Positions 1 to 9,241 of a stretch of 57,652 nt of DNA are shown here, piece after piece; positions within the stretch are counted from its first letter, which is position 1, and each line of letters starts with the position of its first letter. The notes below the pieces were generated by a model. It was not told the origin of the DNA. It saw only the letters and a list, made by a program, of their open reading frames with translations, and did not search any database. Both the position numbers and the translations under genes were made by a program. The DNA is from Actinomycetes bacterium (lineage in GTDB: Bacteria > Actinomycetota > Acidimicrobiia > Acidimicrobiales > Palsa-688), in NCBI GenBank assembly GCA_021847945.1, contig JAJZNG010000194.1, positions 1-57,652 on the forward strand. Direction: 5' to 3'.

Positions 1-126
1 TTCCGATTTTGACAGCGCACGCAACAGCAGCACTATCCCCACCTTAATCCCCACCACCTTTGCAGCGGCTCCAAACAAGGCTGGACTGGTGGTCCGGAGC
101 ATTCACAGGCGGTCAGCCGCTGCTCC

Positions 127-552
127 TTACCGCTCGACGCGGAGCCAATCGGTGAGCCCAGCAAAAAGTAGCACCTTATAGACCATGGCGGAGGGCGAGG
201 TGATGACGACGTCACGTCCGCTTTTGCGGATAAAGCACAGCGCACGGTGAACTTCTCGAACTCCCCTTGCGTCGAAAAAGCTTACAGCCACGAAATCCAA
301 CTCAATGAGATGTGGCTCGCCCGTAACACAAGACTTGATGCATACGCTGAATTCCTCGGCGCTCATACCGTCAAGCTCGCCTCGCAACGCCAACACTGTC
401 CGATCCGAAGACTTCATCTTCGAGCACTCGAAACGATGATCATTACCTAGCTCACGGCGGTCATCTTTCCCTGCAGACTCCCACGTCGCGCCTGCTCTCG
501 CTCCCTTCACACCAAACGCAGCCCAGCCTGGCTGACTAGACGCGTCAAACAT
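127..552 (-). CDS. STAS-domain protein, anti-sigma-factor-antagonist-like
   Basis: About 141 residues; the C-terminal 95 resemble a STAS domain (beta strand 'VLALRGELDG', then 'LIELDFVAVSFFDARGVREV', ending 'MVYKVLLFAGLTDWLRV'). In SpoIIAA/RsbV-type antagonists the segment after the second strand carries a phosphorylated Ser ('DSSG'); here it reads 'DARG', so this protein probably cannot be regulated that way. I chose ATG 552 rather than the longer ORF start because a 43-codon upstream ORF ends exactly here (ATGTTTGA overlap). A degenerate relative lies at 33.2-33.5 kb. Role inferred: partner-switching or stress signalling; target unknown. Confidence 0.6.
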   Translation of the reverse strand: MFDASSQPGWAAFGVKGARAGATWESAGKDDRRELGNDHRFECSKMKSSDRTVLALRGELDGMSAEEFSVCIKSCVTGEPHLIELDFVAVSFFDARGVREVHRALCFIRKSGRDVVITSPSAMVYKVLLFAGLTDWLRVER

Positions 553-676
553 CTTGGGATCCACTATTACTCGCATCAGCAAACCGACAACAGCTCAACG
601 ACCGCAAACCCGAGTCCCCCCGACGATCGAACACACCGTAAGCGCAAGCGTTCACCCGCATGCCTTCTGTCGACAT
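545..676 (-). CDS. 43-codon leader ORF coupled to the STAS gene
   Basis: ATG preceded by a strong Shine-Dalgarno run (GAGGAGGAGGTG) and open for 43 codons; its TGA lies inside the first codons of the STAS gene in another frame. The first codons (ATGTCGACA) and upstream sequence match those of the ORF at 33490, so the start is conserved between two paralogous loci. The peptide (begins MSTEGMRVNA) resembles nothing I recognise. It could instead be the original N-terminus of the STAS gene after a frameshift. Confidence 0.5.
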   Translation of the reverse strand: MSTEGMRVNACAYGVFDRRGDSGLRSLSCCRFADASNSGSQDV

Positions 677-721
677 CTACACCTCCTCCTCGACGGTCCC
701 ACCCTTAAGCGGGATCACAGC

Positions 722-770
722 CAGTGCCAAGGGGGCGAGGCCATGGTCTGGAGCGGCGTCACCGAGACGT
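722..770 (-). promoter_or_regulatory. Leader element copy E (GCTCCAGACCATGG)
   Basis: On the minus strand this reads GCCGCTCCAGACCATGGCC. About 45 nt around it match copy F near 33.56 kb almost base for base (GCCACGCCTCCTTGGCACT-like tail). The GCTCC start is 78 nt upstream of the leader-ORF ATG at 676. It shares the core GCTCCAGACCNTGG with five other copies in this window. Confidence 0.6.
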
Positions 771-1399
771 ACGGCACCAAGATCCTACCAAAATGCTCCG
801 CTGGTCACAAGTAGTGGTAGAGCCAGATGCCGAGAAGCGCTGCGTGCTTCGTCCTCAGTCCGATACAAATAGAAATCTGACTTCCCTTCGGCCTAGTCTC
901 CCTCGAAGTCCGAGCGGCGGCTCCCCAAACCCAACGCAGGAGCACCACAGGTCGACACGTCGACGCCACACCCCCAGGGATACATGGAGCGTAGACCGCA
1001 CGGCGCCGCACCCTTTCCACTTAGACGACACAGACACCCGCAACGACTGCCACGAAGTACCGTCCCTGTGATAACCTAAGAGGAGTCTCGGCCACCTTGC
1101 AGCACCTGACCGGAACGCGACGCTCCTACGAACGCCGCCTAGGCCTCTCCAGTCCATGGAGGCTTTCTAACCGTTAGCACTACGGCTCTGAGAAAGTATC
1201 CACCGACACTATGCAGATTAGTTTGTACGACCCTCACAGGTACAGACGGGCACATCTACTACGCCACCTAGTGTCACAGTTGGATCAACTCTCACCGTAG
1301 AGCAATACGCGACCTGGAAGTGAACCTGCTGTAGGCAGGCCTCACCTCAGGTACCTATTTCTAACAATAGAGCGGACTCCGCGTTAAAAGGACCTCATT
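771..1399. other. Intergenic region, no gene recognised
   Basis: About 630 bases between the divergent STAS leader and the exopolysaccharide operon. Short ORFs on both strands have no recognisable motifs and I treat them as chance. It should hold the promoters for both directions; I could not assign -35/-10 boxes with confidence. Confidence 0.4.
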
Positions 1400-2851
1400 T
1401 TGGCAACTACCATTATCCGCCATACCAACCGCTGGTCGGTCCCCGCACTGACAGGGGCCGCCTTAGTAGCTACGGCAATAATAGCAATCACCAAAAGCCA
1501 TCTCGTCGACGTCACGATGATAGCCGGTGACCTTCTCTTCTTCGCAGCCCTACGTTATACCAGATGGCGTGGGTCTACATCCACGTCAACTTCACACACG
1601 GATCCAACCGCTCCAGACTCGAAGTCGCTACCTTTACGTCGACACCCGGCAATCGAATTATTGCTCTATCTATCGCCTGTCATATTTCTCGGAATCGCGT
1701 ATCCATTAATAGCCGGCAGGATCTCGAGCGACCACATCGGTGGAGTACCACTAACGACATTATTGTTAGGATCCTCCGTAACAGTGCCGTGGTTGACGCA
1801 AGCGGTCTGCCTGCCGCTCTACAAAGCCATCGCCGCACAGATCGCTGACGGCGACCCCCACCGTCTCCGGGATCGTGTGTGCGACGTCTGGCCGTCGGCC
1901 TTTCTACGTAGTCTTCCGACGGTCGTCGTATTTGCCATTCCGGTGGAGATCGCGACTCGCTGGTCGATCACAGCCTTAGCCGTGTATGTCTCTCTCTGCG
2001 TTCTTTATGTGGCATTCGCTCAGTCGCTGATCCTAAGCATCGTTCTTCGAGATCGTCTGCTCTGGGCCTTCGCATGGGGAAGTCTCGCCGTGACGCTTCT
2101 CATCGCGCCATCTTTGTGGTTCCTTCCTCCCCTTATCGCCATCGGAACTCAGCTAATACCGCTCCGCAAGCACCTGTACCGCATGACACGACGCCAACCG
2201 ATCGAGAGAGGTGAGGTATTCGTCGACCTCGTAAGGGGCTTGCTCCTCGGTTCGGTTCTCTGGGCTGACAAACTGCTCCTGTTCGTAAAAGACGGTAGCC
2301 ACTTCGCTGTGACTGCGATCTTCATCGGCCTCCTCCCCGCAGTGTTAGCGTACAACTACTACTTTGTTCGCTTGGCACCTCAGTTCGACTCTCACGTGGG
2401 AGATCTGCGTGCCGCCATGGAAGAAGCCGCCCATGAAAGTCTCAACGCGCATTCCAGTGCAGTGTTGCGCTACGTCGCATATTCCCTCAACCGAACTGGC
2501 CTAGCGGGTGCATCGCTGGTGCTTTTGATCACTGCACTCACCGGGCTTGTCGACCCCTCGTCGCTTGCCCTGGTTGCGACCGTGGCTGCGGCCTCTTGGC
2601 TGTTTATGATGACAACACTTGCCTGCTACAAGCTGGACTACATTGGCCAGAGGTTCACAGCACAGTTTTACAGCGGTCTTCACCTCGTGGGGTGTTTCAT
2701 CGTTTTCTCCGTAGTTGCTATTGGGCCGAGCCTCTACCTCTGGCTGATTGCGATTGACACGATTATCTTCGCCCGAGCGTTGTACAGTGTCAACGCTCAT
2801 TGGCGTTCATCCGAATATAACTTGTTCTGGCGTCATGCGACGGCCTGGTAA
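1400..2851 (+). CDS. Polytopic membrane protein, PelG-like polysaccharide exporter
   Basis: 483 residues, about 12 hydrophobic segments spread along the whole chain, including a 'SVLWADKLLLFV' stretch reminiscent of PelG, the inner-membrane partner of the PelF glycosyltransferase. The TTG start is chosen for its AAAAGGA Shine-Dalgarno 8 nt upstream. The next gene is PelF-type and its start region overlaps the end of this gene, so they form an operon. Length agrees with PelG (about 450-480). The family call rests mostly on topology and neighbour; a different flippase-like protein is possible. Confidence 0.55.
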   Translation: MATTIIRHTNRWSVPALTGAALVATAIIAITKSHLVDVTMIAGDLLFFAALRYTRWRGSTSTSTSHTDPTAPDSKSLPLRRHPAIELLLYLSPVIFLGIAYPLIAGRISSDHIGGVPLTTLLLGSSVTVPWLTQAVCLPLYKAIAAQIADGDPHRLRDRVCDVWPSAFLRSLPTVVVFAIPVEIATRWSITALAVYVSLCVLYVAFAQSLILSIVLRDRLLWAFAWGSLAVTLLIAPSLWFLPPLIAIGTQLIPLRKHLYRMTRRQPIERGEVFVDLVRGLLLGSVLWADKLLLFVKDGSHFAVTAIFIGLLPAVLAYNYYFVRLAPQFDSHVGDLRAAMEEAAHESLNAHSSAVLRYVAYSLNRTGLAGASLVLLITALTGLVDPSSLALVATVAAASWLFMMTTLACYKLDYIGQRFTAQFYSGLHLVGCFIVFSVVAIGPSLYLWLIAIDTIIFARALYSVNAHWRSSEYNLFWRHATAW

Positions 2852-2864
2852 GGAGTTCTCTGAA

Positions 2865-4640
2865 ATGTTCGCTAGCCATTTGTTCCGCTCCAAGGCCCAC
2901 GATGCCACGTATCAAGTTCCGCCACGGCCGCAGGATAGTCGAGAGGATCCGAGGGTCGTGGTGCGTGGAGGGCTACACGTGGAAGTCGATGTTGCAATAG
3001 TGGCGGAGTCGACATACCCTTTTCTCAAAGGAGGCGTATCGACGGTTATACATGATATCGTATGCGGAAACCAGGACCTCAGTTTCGGCATCATCCACAT
3101 CACGTGGGACGCTACTTCGGCACGTGAGGATCTTTATGGCATGCCAGCGAATGTAAAGTGGGTTTATCCGGTGTATCTGAGCATGCAGGAGCACCTGGAT
3201 GATTTTGTCAACGTTGATCCCTACTCGCTGAAGCTTCGATCTTCGGAGCGAACTAGGCTTGCGAATCGTATATTCGATGCGCTAGAGGCTATTTCGCAAG
3301 GTGAGAATGCCCTGGCGTTGGATCTCTACGATATCGGAATGAATCCCCGGACTCGCGAATACTCGGTCTGGACGGTGCTGGGAACGAAGGAGTTCATGAC
3401 AGTCGCGAGCAAGCGGCTCAGTGGGCTGGAGCTTTCGCTCGTCGACATGTTCTGGCTTCTGCGGGAGTTCTTCTCTTTGTCCTTCGCTATCCTTGGCGAG
3501 GACATACCGTCTGCTCGCGTATACCATGCGCACACGACCGGATACGCTGCGCTACTCGGAGCGATCGGGGCACGGCAGAACGATTCGGAGTTTCTTCTCA
3601 CCGAACACAACCTCTATGTTCGCGACACAGTCAACACGCTACTGAATCGCAGCTTAGCCTTAACCTTGAGTGGACGCGACTGGCACGAGTTCGACGTCGG
3701 TCCCCTGGAACGCTTGTGGATGGCCTGGTGGATCGAGATGGGCCGCTTCTGCTATCCCATGGCCGCGGTCGTCACGTATCTCTATCCATCGGCCATCACT
3801 GAGGCAGCTGATCTAGGTGCTCCCCTGGAGAAGGCCGTAGTGATCCCTAACGGAATGAAGGTGGACAGTTTCGACGCAGTATACGCTGAGCGTTGCCGGG
3901 CTATCGACCGGATCGAGGTTGAAGGCAGCGATCGGATGTGGAAGCTGGTTTACATCGCACGCATCGTGCCAATCAAGGGCCTCTCCGACCTGATCAGCAC
4001 GGTGGACCTGCTAGTCAGACGGGGCATAACCAATTTCACGCTTGATATTCTCGGGCCTACCGACCACCATCCTGACTACTACATGCTTTGTCGCGAGAAG
4101 GCACGAACCCTTGGAGTAGAGGACTACCTCAACTTTCGAGGTATGGTGAATGTGAGGGAGCTTCTCGGAGAGTTCGACATCTTGGTGCTACCCAGCTACA
4201 ACGAGGGCCAGCCGATCGTCGTGCTCGAGGCGATGACAGCAGGCATACCTGTGGTCGGAACCAATGTTGGTGGTATGGCACAGCTTATATCTGATCCTCT
4301 TACCACCCCCGGAGGAAGGACGTTCGATGCATGCGGTATTCTAGTCAACCCTGACTATATCGTCGGAATGGCCGACGCCCTCCAAGAGGTGATGGAATCT
4401 GCCGACGGCTACAGGCACTTCGCTGAGCAGGCGAGGGGCCGCGTAGTCAATTTCTTCCAGATTGACGACGTGATGGGCTCCTACAACAGGCTCTACAAGG
4501 AGCTCGCACGCCTCCCAGGGAACACCCTCGAAGATGCCGACCTGGACATCCCATTGGTAATCGACCTCACCGACCCCTCCGATGAGAGCACCGCCGCCCG
4601 GGAACCCAACAGGCTCGGGGTTGGATCGCCCCTCAAGTAA
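2865..4640 (+). CDS. pelF: PelF-type glycosyltransferase (GT4)
   Basis: 591 residues from ATG 2865, which has TAAGGAG 9 nt upstream; an earlier in-frame ATG at 2835 overlaps the previous gene. The N-terminus carries the PelF signature 'AESTYPFLKGGVSTVIHDI'. The C-terminal GT-B half has the nucleotide-sugar motif 'NEGQPIVVLEAMTAGIPVVG' (the two Glu of the E-x7-E type). PelF polymerises the GalNAc/GlcNAc-rich Pel polysaccharide in pseudomonads and related systems exist in Gram-positives. Cytoplasmic, predicted to work with the upstream PelG-like protein; the downstream glycosidase fits a galactosamine-containing product. Confidence 0.8.
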   Translation: MFASHLFRSKAHDATYQVPPRPQDSREDPRVVVRGGLHVEVDVAIVAESTYPFLKGGVSTVIHDIVCGNQDLSFGIIHITWDATSAREDLYGMPANVKWVYPVYLSMQEHLDDFVNVDPYSLKLRSSERTRLANRIFDALEAISQGENALALDLYDIGMNPRTREYSVWTVLGTKEFMTVASKRLSGLELSLVDMFWLLREFFSLSFAILGEDIPSARVYHAHTTGYAALLGAIGARQNDSEFLLTEHNLYVRDTVNTLLNRSLALTLSGRDWHEFDVGPLERLWMAWWIEMGRFCYPMAAVVTYLYPSAITEAADLGAPLEKAVVIPNGMKVDSFDAVYAERCRAIDRIEVEGSDRMWKLVYIARIVPIKGLSDLISTVDLLVRRGITNFTLDILGPTDHHPDYYMLCREKARTLGVEDYLNFRGMVNVRELLGEFDILVLPSYNEGQPIVVLEAMTAGIPVVGTNVGGMAQLISDPLTTPGGRTFDACGILVNPDYIVGMADALQEVMESADGYRHFAEQARGRVVNFFQIDDVMGSYNRLYKELARLPGNTLEDADLDIPLVIDLTDPSDESTAAREPNRLGVGSPLK

Positions 4641-4666
4641 ACCGGCTTGGCCGTCGATGGCGGGGG

Positions 4667-5908
4667 GTGAGGAAAACTTCCGGCGTAACCCGCATCGCAA
4701 CCTTCGTGATCCTCGCCGCCAGCGCGACCCTCAGCTGGCCTGGGACGACTGAGAGCTCCATCGTCAACCTTTCGGCTCCGGGTGTCCAGGTGCCTACTTC
4801 GATCCTGGCTTCTGCCGATTCATCCAGTACCCTGCCATGTGCTCAACAGTCGCTACTTCCCGCGTACTTTTATCCCGGGGCGGCATGGCAGAGTGCTCTC
4901 AGCAGCGCTACCCCTGGCTCCTCTATCATCGTTAATCCGTCGAGTGGGCCGGGAACAACGCCCAATGCTGCCTACCAACAAGTCATCGCAGCAGCCCGGT
5001 CCGAGGGCGTGCGCCTCTGGGGTTACATCGATACAAAGTACACTTCTACACCGCTCGGGTCGATCGATAGTCAGATCGCGGACTACCAGGAGTGGTATGG
5101 CATAACGAATATTTTCTTCGACGACGCTTCTAGCAGCGCAGGTGACCTCTCTTACTATCGCCTGGTTAGCCAGGCGGTACGCACCGCAGATCCTGGCGCA
5201 TCGGTGATGCTCAATCCTGGGGACTACCCCGACTCCTCCTATGCCAGCTTGGGGGACGTCCTGGTCGTCTTCGAAGGTGACTATCAGTCTTTCCTCCAAT
5301 CTGAGCCCCCGTCGTGGGTTAATACCCTGCCGGCCGACATGTTTGCCGCCCTTGTCTCGGCGGTACCGGCAGCGCAGATGCCCTCGGTCGTAGCTCTCTC
5401 GTCTGCGCGCAACGTCGGCTACACGTACGTGACCGACCACGTGGATGTGGCGACACTTTACGAGCAGTTGCCCAGTTACTGGACCGCCGAACTACAGGAC
5501 CTCTCTGCGAACTGTGGGTCCGGACCTACACTCACCGCCCCCTCGCAGCCGGGGTCTGCTTCAAGCAGCCAGCCGGGGACGGTAGATCCGCCAGGTCTTT
5601 CGGATCTGCCGCCGGGCGAGCCCGGCGCTCCGGCTGTACCTAGCCCTGCGTCGAACCCAGGTTCGCTCGGAGACAGTCTCGGCTACCGCATGGTGACATC
5701 TACCGGCGGAGTGCTCACCTTCGGCGACGCCGCCTTCTACGGCACCACAGCCTCAAAACACCTCAACGCCCCCATAGTCGCCATGGCCCCAACCCCCGAC
5801 GGACACGGCTACTGGCTAATCGGCGCAGACGGCGGAGTCTTCACCTTCGGCGACGCCGCCTACTACGGCACTGGCGTCTCCCTGAGGCTTCCCGTCGTCG
5901 GAATGTAA
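4667..5908 (+). CDS. Secreted spherulin-4-type glycosidase with short surface repeat
   Basis: 413 residues from GTG. An N-terminal signal-like segment ('FVILAASATLSW') precedes a spherulation-specific family 4 type domain (about residues 60-285: 'LLPAYFYPGAAW', 'IIVNPSSGPG', 'NIFFDDASS', 'VMLNPGDYP'). Members of this fold (Sph3, GH135) cut galactosaminogalactan, which suits the Pel-like neighbours. A Pro/Ser-rich linker leads to one and a half copies of the 'GYWLIGADGGVFTFGDAAYYGT' repeat seen in many Acidimicrobiia proteins, ending abruptly at 'RLPVVGM'. The array is usually longer, so the C-terminus may be truncated. It starts 26 nt after pelF. Confidence 0.7.
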   Translation: MRKTSGVTRIATFVILAASATLSWPGTTESSIVNLSAPGVQVPTSILASADSSSTLPCAQQSLLPAYFYPGAAWQSALSSATPGSSIIVNPSSGPGTTPNAAYQQVIAAARSEGVRLWGYIDTKYTSTPLGSIDSQIADYQEWYGITNIFFDDASSSAGDLSYYRLVSQAVRTADPGASVMLNPGDYPDSSYASLGDVLVVFEGDYQSFLQSEPPSWVNTLPADMFAALVSAVPAAQMPSVVALSSARNVGYTYVTDHVDVATLYEQLPSYWTAELQDLSANCGSGPTLTAPSQPGSASSSQPGTVDPPGLSDLPPGEPGAPAVPSPASNPGSLGDSLGYRMVTSTGGVLTFGDAAFYGTTASKHLNAPIVAMAPTPDGHGYWLIGADGGVFTFGDAAYYGTGVSLRLPVVGM

Positions 5909-5972
5909 GGACCCGGATCGTAGGTTACGGACCAACTCGTCGCATTCGACGCTGTCACTTCCTGTAGAGCAA

Positions 5973-7064
5973 GTGGTACTGTGGGACATGGTAGGTACTC
6001 ATGGTGCTTGGGTGCGTTATGGCGACGTGATTACGGACGCTGAGGTTGACTTCGCAGTTGAGCACTACGCCGTGGCGATACTCCAGCCGTGGGAATCATC
6101 TGTGGCAGTGCGGCTAAAGCAAGCCCGGTCTGACATGACGGTCATATGCTATAAGTGTCTTTCGTCGTCTCGAAGCTACGAGCGTGGCCCGATCTACACT
6201 TCCGGGGTCAGCCACGAGGAGGCCGAAGAGTCCGGGGAGCACTGGTTCGCCCATCGCGAATCCGGTGAACGTATTGAGTGGGCCCACTACACGGGACACT
6301 GGCAGATGGCGGTCTGGGAAGCAGACTACTGCGAACGGTGGTGTGACAATGTTACCGACGAGTTGGCAGACTCGCCATGGGACGGGGTAATGGCCGACAA
6401 CGACGTCTACGACGACTACTACGGCCTGCGTCCACCGATAGAAGGCGGGCGCTCAATGCACGATATCCGCGTCGCGCTCGACCGTCTAGTCCCAATGGCT
6501 GGCGTCCGTCTTAACTCCATCGGAAAGATACTCCTTCCGAACATCGCCGAGTCGCGCCGAGAAAAGGGCCGCTGGGCTCGCCACAGCGCTTTTGGTGGCG
6601 GCTTCGAGGAAGTCTGGCTCGCCTACGGCCCCGACGACTACTTCGACGCACAAACCTGCCTTTCCCAGGCCAACGAGCTACGCGGACCAGGCCTGCGAAT
6701 CCTAAGAACCGCCTCGGATGGCAACGAAAGTCACCCGAACTTTCTTTATGGCCTCGCAGCAATGTGGGTCTTCTTAGGCCCCCACCCAGGCTGTTTCACC
6801 GCGACAGCCCACGACGGATACTCGTCGACTCCGTTCGTAGCCGAGCTCGGCGTCGACCTCGGTGAACCCGACGAAGACCCCTGCCAGCGCGGCAACGGTT
6901 GGTCCAGGTCGTTTAGCGCAGGATGGGCCGCCGTCAATCTCAACTCAAACCGCCGCCGCAAGGTCACCTTCCGGGTCCCCCCCGGACTCCACGACACCAA
7001 CGGAACGCCAGCACCCCCGCAAGTAACTTTAGAACCCCACCACGGCATCCTATACCAACGCTAA
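5973..7064 (+). CDS. Putative glycoside hydrolase, GHL15-like
   Basis: About 363 residues, resembling the hypothetical glycosyl-hydrolase families (GHL15 type): a TIM-barrel-like order of strands with 'DGVMADNDVYDDY' as the probable acidic catalytic region, 'RLNSIGKILLPNIAES' and a C-terminal beta cap ending 'LEPHHGILYQR'. No signal peptide is visible. The GTG at 5973 or the ATG at 5988 may be the start; neither has a strong ribosome site. It follows the Pel-like genes on the same strand and may trim or recycle the polymer. Substrate unknown. Confidence 0.55.
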   Translation: MVLWDMVGTHGAWVRYGDVITDAEVDFAVEHYAVAILQPWESSVAVRLKQARSDMTVICYKCLSSSRSYERGPIYTSGVSHEEAEESGEHWFAHRESGERIEWAHYTGHWQMAVWEADYCERWCDNVTDELADSPWDGVMADNDVYDDYYGLRPPIEGGRSMHDIRVALDRLVPMAGVRLNSIGKILLPNIAESRREKGRWARHSAFGGGFEEVWLAYGPDDYFDAQTCLSQANELRGPGLRILRTASDGNESHPNFLYGLAAMWVFLGPHPGCFTATAHDGYSSTPFVAELGVDLGEPDEDPCQRGNGWSRSFSAGWAAVNLNSNRRRKVTFRVPPGLHDTNGTPAPPQVTLEPHHGILYQR

Positions 7065-7285
7065 GCGCAACAACACACCCTGCTGAGCCTGCAGCCACCA
7101 TCCCCGCGCCATCTACAACTCTCCCATCAGGATCCCCCACTACTAGCTGCACCAAAGGACCAGTGTCCATTAGCAGGGATCGTAGCGGGCTCCCGCCGAT
7201 CACAATTAGCCGGGCCGGATGCGACTCCTTAGCAGTGTGACTGCGTCGATCTAGCAGGTTTATAAACGGTAGCCTGTGATCACTT

Positions 7286-7324
7286 GGCTATCACGGCCAG
7301 TCATCGCGACCAGCCGTGATAACC
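7286..7324. terminator. Inverted repeat between convergent genes
   Basis: GGCTATCACGG and CCGTGATAACC pair at 10 of 11 positions across a 17-nt loop. The hairpin overlaps the 3' end of the minus-strand gene and lies after the plus-strand glycosidase, as expected of a shared terminator. No U-tract is obvious. Confidence 0.4.
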
Positions 7325-7897
7325 GCTGTGGCCCTCGAGAAGATCGTCGAGGTATTCAGACATCCGGCCCCGTATAGTGGTCTGTGTCCGCCGCCCAGAA
7401 AAGGGGCTTGTCCGTCCAGCGATCCGTCTAGCCTCCAAGGCTAGGCGCGCTGCCAGTACGTCAGGGTCTGTGTTGGTCGAAGATTCCTCAAGGAGCCACC
7501 CGACGTCGACACTCTCGGCAGTGTCATGTTGTTGAAAGTTGACTCTAATGTTAGACACGATCCGATCAATCTCAGCTACATTCCTATCGTAGAGAGCATA
7601 GGGGCTAGGTCCAAGAGTCGCTTGTCGCAGTTGCTCTAATAGGGCTGATCGGCGTTGGGTGTCCGATAGAAGAGGTGTCGAAGTGTGACGGCCATTTGGC
7701 AGTTCTTCTAGGATCGGGCACAGAACTGACTGGATGACCGAGTCGTGGATCGCGACAGAATGGCGAAGTTGACCAAGGACATATAGTCGGTTGCTAGCAC
7801 TGTTACTGTCGGTTGCAATTTCTATCAACTCGCTGATCTCTTTGTCATAGCTTACTAAGAGATCTCTGACGCTGGTATCTTCTGTCAACCGTGACAC
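7301..7897 (-). CDS. Hemerythrin-like (HHE) domain protein, tentative
   Basis: 198 residues, mostly helical. 'LRHSVAIHDSVIQSVLCPILEEL' followed by 'FQQHDTAE' resembles the His/Glu spacing of HHE cation-binding proteins, which bind a di-iron centre and often act in oxygen or NO stress. The GTG start has AAGGAAGG upstream. The match is by eye only; some canonical His positions are not evident, so a degenerate or different helical family is possible. Confidence 0.4.
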   Translation of the reverse strand: MSRLTEDTSVRDLLVSYDKEISELIEIATDSNSASNRLYVLGQLRHSVAIHDSVIQSVLCPILEELPNGRHTSTPLLSDTQRRSALLEQLRQATLGPSPYALYDRNVAEIDRIVSNIRVNFQQHDTAESVDVGWLLEESSTNTDPDVLAARLALEARRIAGRTSPFSGRRTQTTIRGRMSEYLDDLLEGHSGYHGWSR

Positions 7898-8488
7898 GGT
7901 CGTTCCTTCCTTAACTTCGTTAGACTACCTGCTTAGCTGGGATCCTGCTAGCTTCAAGTGAAATGCTTCTTTTATGTCATATCCGGTGCGTTAGACATTC
8001 CTATCTCTCCGTATCCTGCTGGTCAGGCATTGACAGGTATAGACTTTCAAACGATCAAGAGTTTCTCGCACTGCGGGACATCGCTGGGGGATGGCGACCT
8101 CGGCCGCAGTGCGAGAAGCTCTCCAGCACTTGTGAATACACCTTAGAGAGCGGTCGACGTTCGAATCGACTTCCGCTCCGTCCGAGCACAACGCACTCCA
8201 AGTCCGTACCTGTCTGCCTGACAACTTACGCCTATCACCTGTACGTCGAGAACTGGCGACCGTGGTCTAGAGCAGCGTAGTGACGACTTGTTTCTGCAAT
8301 CATCATACAGGGGTAAGACGGGAAACACAAGTAGATCTCAGAGCGCCAAGGTGCTGAACCGGTCGAATCGTTCACCCGTCCCGGTTCAGCGCAAGGCTGC
8401 TCGCCGAGGAGGGAGTCCCCTCTACGGCGATCGCTTCCAAGTCAATGTCCGATCCGTAGAAACGGGTTGCGGACATGGCGAACTAGGT
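7898..8488. other. Intergenic region, no gene recognised
   Basis: About 590 bases upstream of the hemerythrin-like gene and downstream of the small membrane-protein gene. The small ORFs have no recognisable features. A pair GTGAATA.../...GCGAGAAGC... type symmetry was looked for without a convincing hairpin. Confidence 0.35.
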
Positions 8489-8653
8489 TCACCAACGGAA
8501 GAAGCGGTGCCGGCCAGAGGTCGAGCCTCGCCCGATGGCAGCGCCCACGAGCCAGACAGCGAGCAAGATCAGAGCTACAATCCACAGCAAATGGACTGCG
8601 AAGCCCACACCTGCCACTATGAGCACGAGTAGTAGAGCTAGTAATAGCAACAT
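8489..8653 (-). CDS. 54-residue hydrophobic membrane protein, copy 1
   Basis: Too short for the ORF track. Begins MLLLLALLLVLIVAGVGFAV, has two hydrophobic segments and ends RHRFFRW, like the short actinobacterial 'hydrophobic protein'/lmo0937-type family. A paralog at 36581-36745 differs at only about ten positions, which supports it being a real gene. It lies directly downstream of the DUF6458-like gene, and the same pair recurs at 36.6-37.1 kb. Confidence 0.75.
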   Translation of the reverse strand: MLLLLALLLVLIVAGVGFAVHLLWIVALILLAVWLVGAAIGRGSTSGRHRFFRW

Positions 8654-8710
8654 TTCAGCCACAACCTTTTCGAGTTGGTAATTTTGATCTTTTCATGCCT
8701 TCACACCTCA

Positions 8711-8959
8711 TCAGGGTCGGTGCTCTTCTTGCGAGACTACCTGTGGTGTCCCGTCGCCAACGACAGTTCGGCTACGTCGAGAGCCGGAGATCGAAAGTGC
8801 TACGATAGAGACGATCGCTCCAAATCCACCGACTGCCATCAAGATGATGCCAACTGTGTGGATGTTGAAGCCATGTTGATAAGGGCTTACTGTCAGAGCG
8901 AACTTCATTACTGCTCCTACAGCGATCGCAACAATGCTTATGCCTAGACCTATTCCCAT
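8711..8959 (-). CDS. DUF6458-like small membrane protein, copy 1
   Basis: About 82 residues. Two transmembrane helices: 'GISIVAIAVGAVMKFALTV' and 'VGIILMAVGGFGAIVSIVAL', joined by 'YQHGFNIHT', then a basic tail. This is the DUF6458 pattern. ATG 8959 is chosen because AAAGGAG sits 8 nt upstream; the track's TTG start is too close to it. Function unknown; usually next to stress genes. Its paralog is at 36802-37050. Confidence 0.7.
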   Translation of the reverse strand: MGIGLGISIVAIAVGAVMKFALTVSPYQHGFNIHTVGIILMAVGGFGAIVSIVALSISGSRRSRTVVGDGTPQVVSQEEHRP

Positions 8960-9241
8960 TTGCAATACTCCTTTTGTTGCCGTGAATATCTTCTACCCAA
9001 TATTCGGGGTCTCTAACCTACAAGTGAGACGTGTTCGCAAAAGTGCCGGCGGCGTTTGCCCGTCCAAAGAGACGTCTTATCTCAAGAGAATAGATGTCAG
9101 CTTGTTCGGCCTCTATCCAGGAGAGCGAGCAACGGGATGCTGACCGTTCCACGTTACGCCAGCAGTCCCAGTATCGGCTCTGCTTCGACGACCCGAAGTA
9201 AGGGCAGGTTGCGCTAGGTGTTTAACACCGGTCGCTTGATG

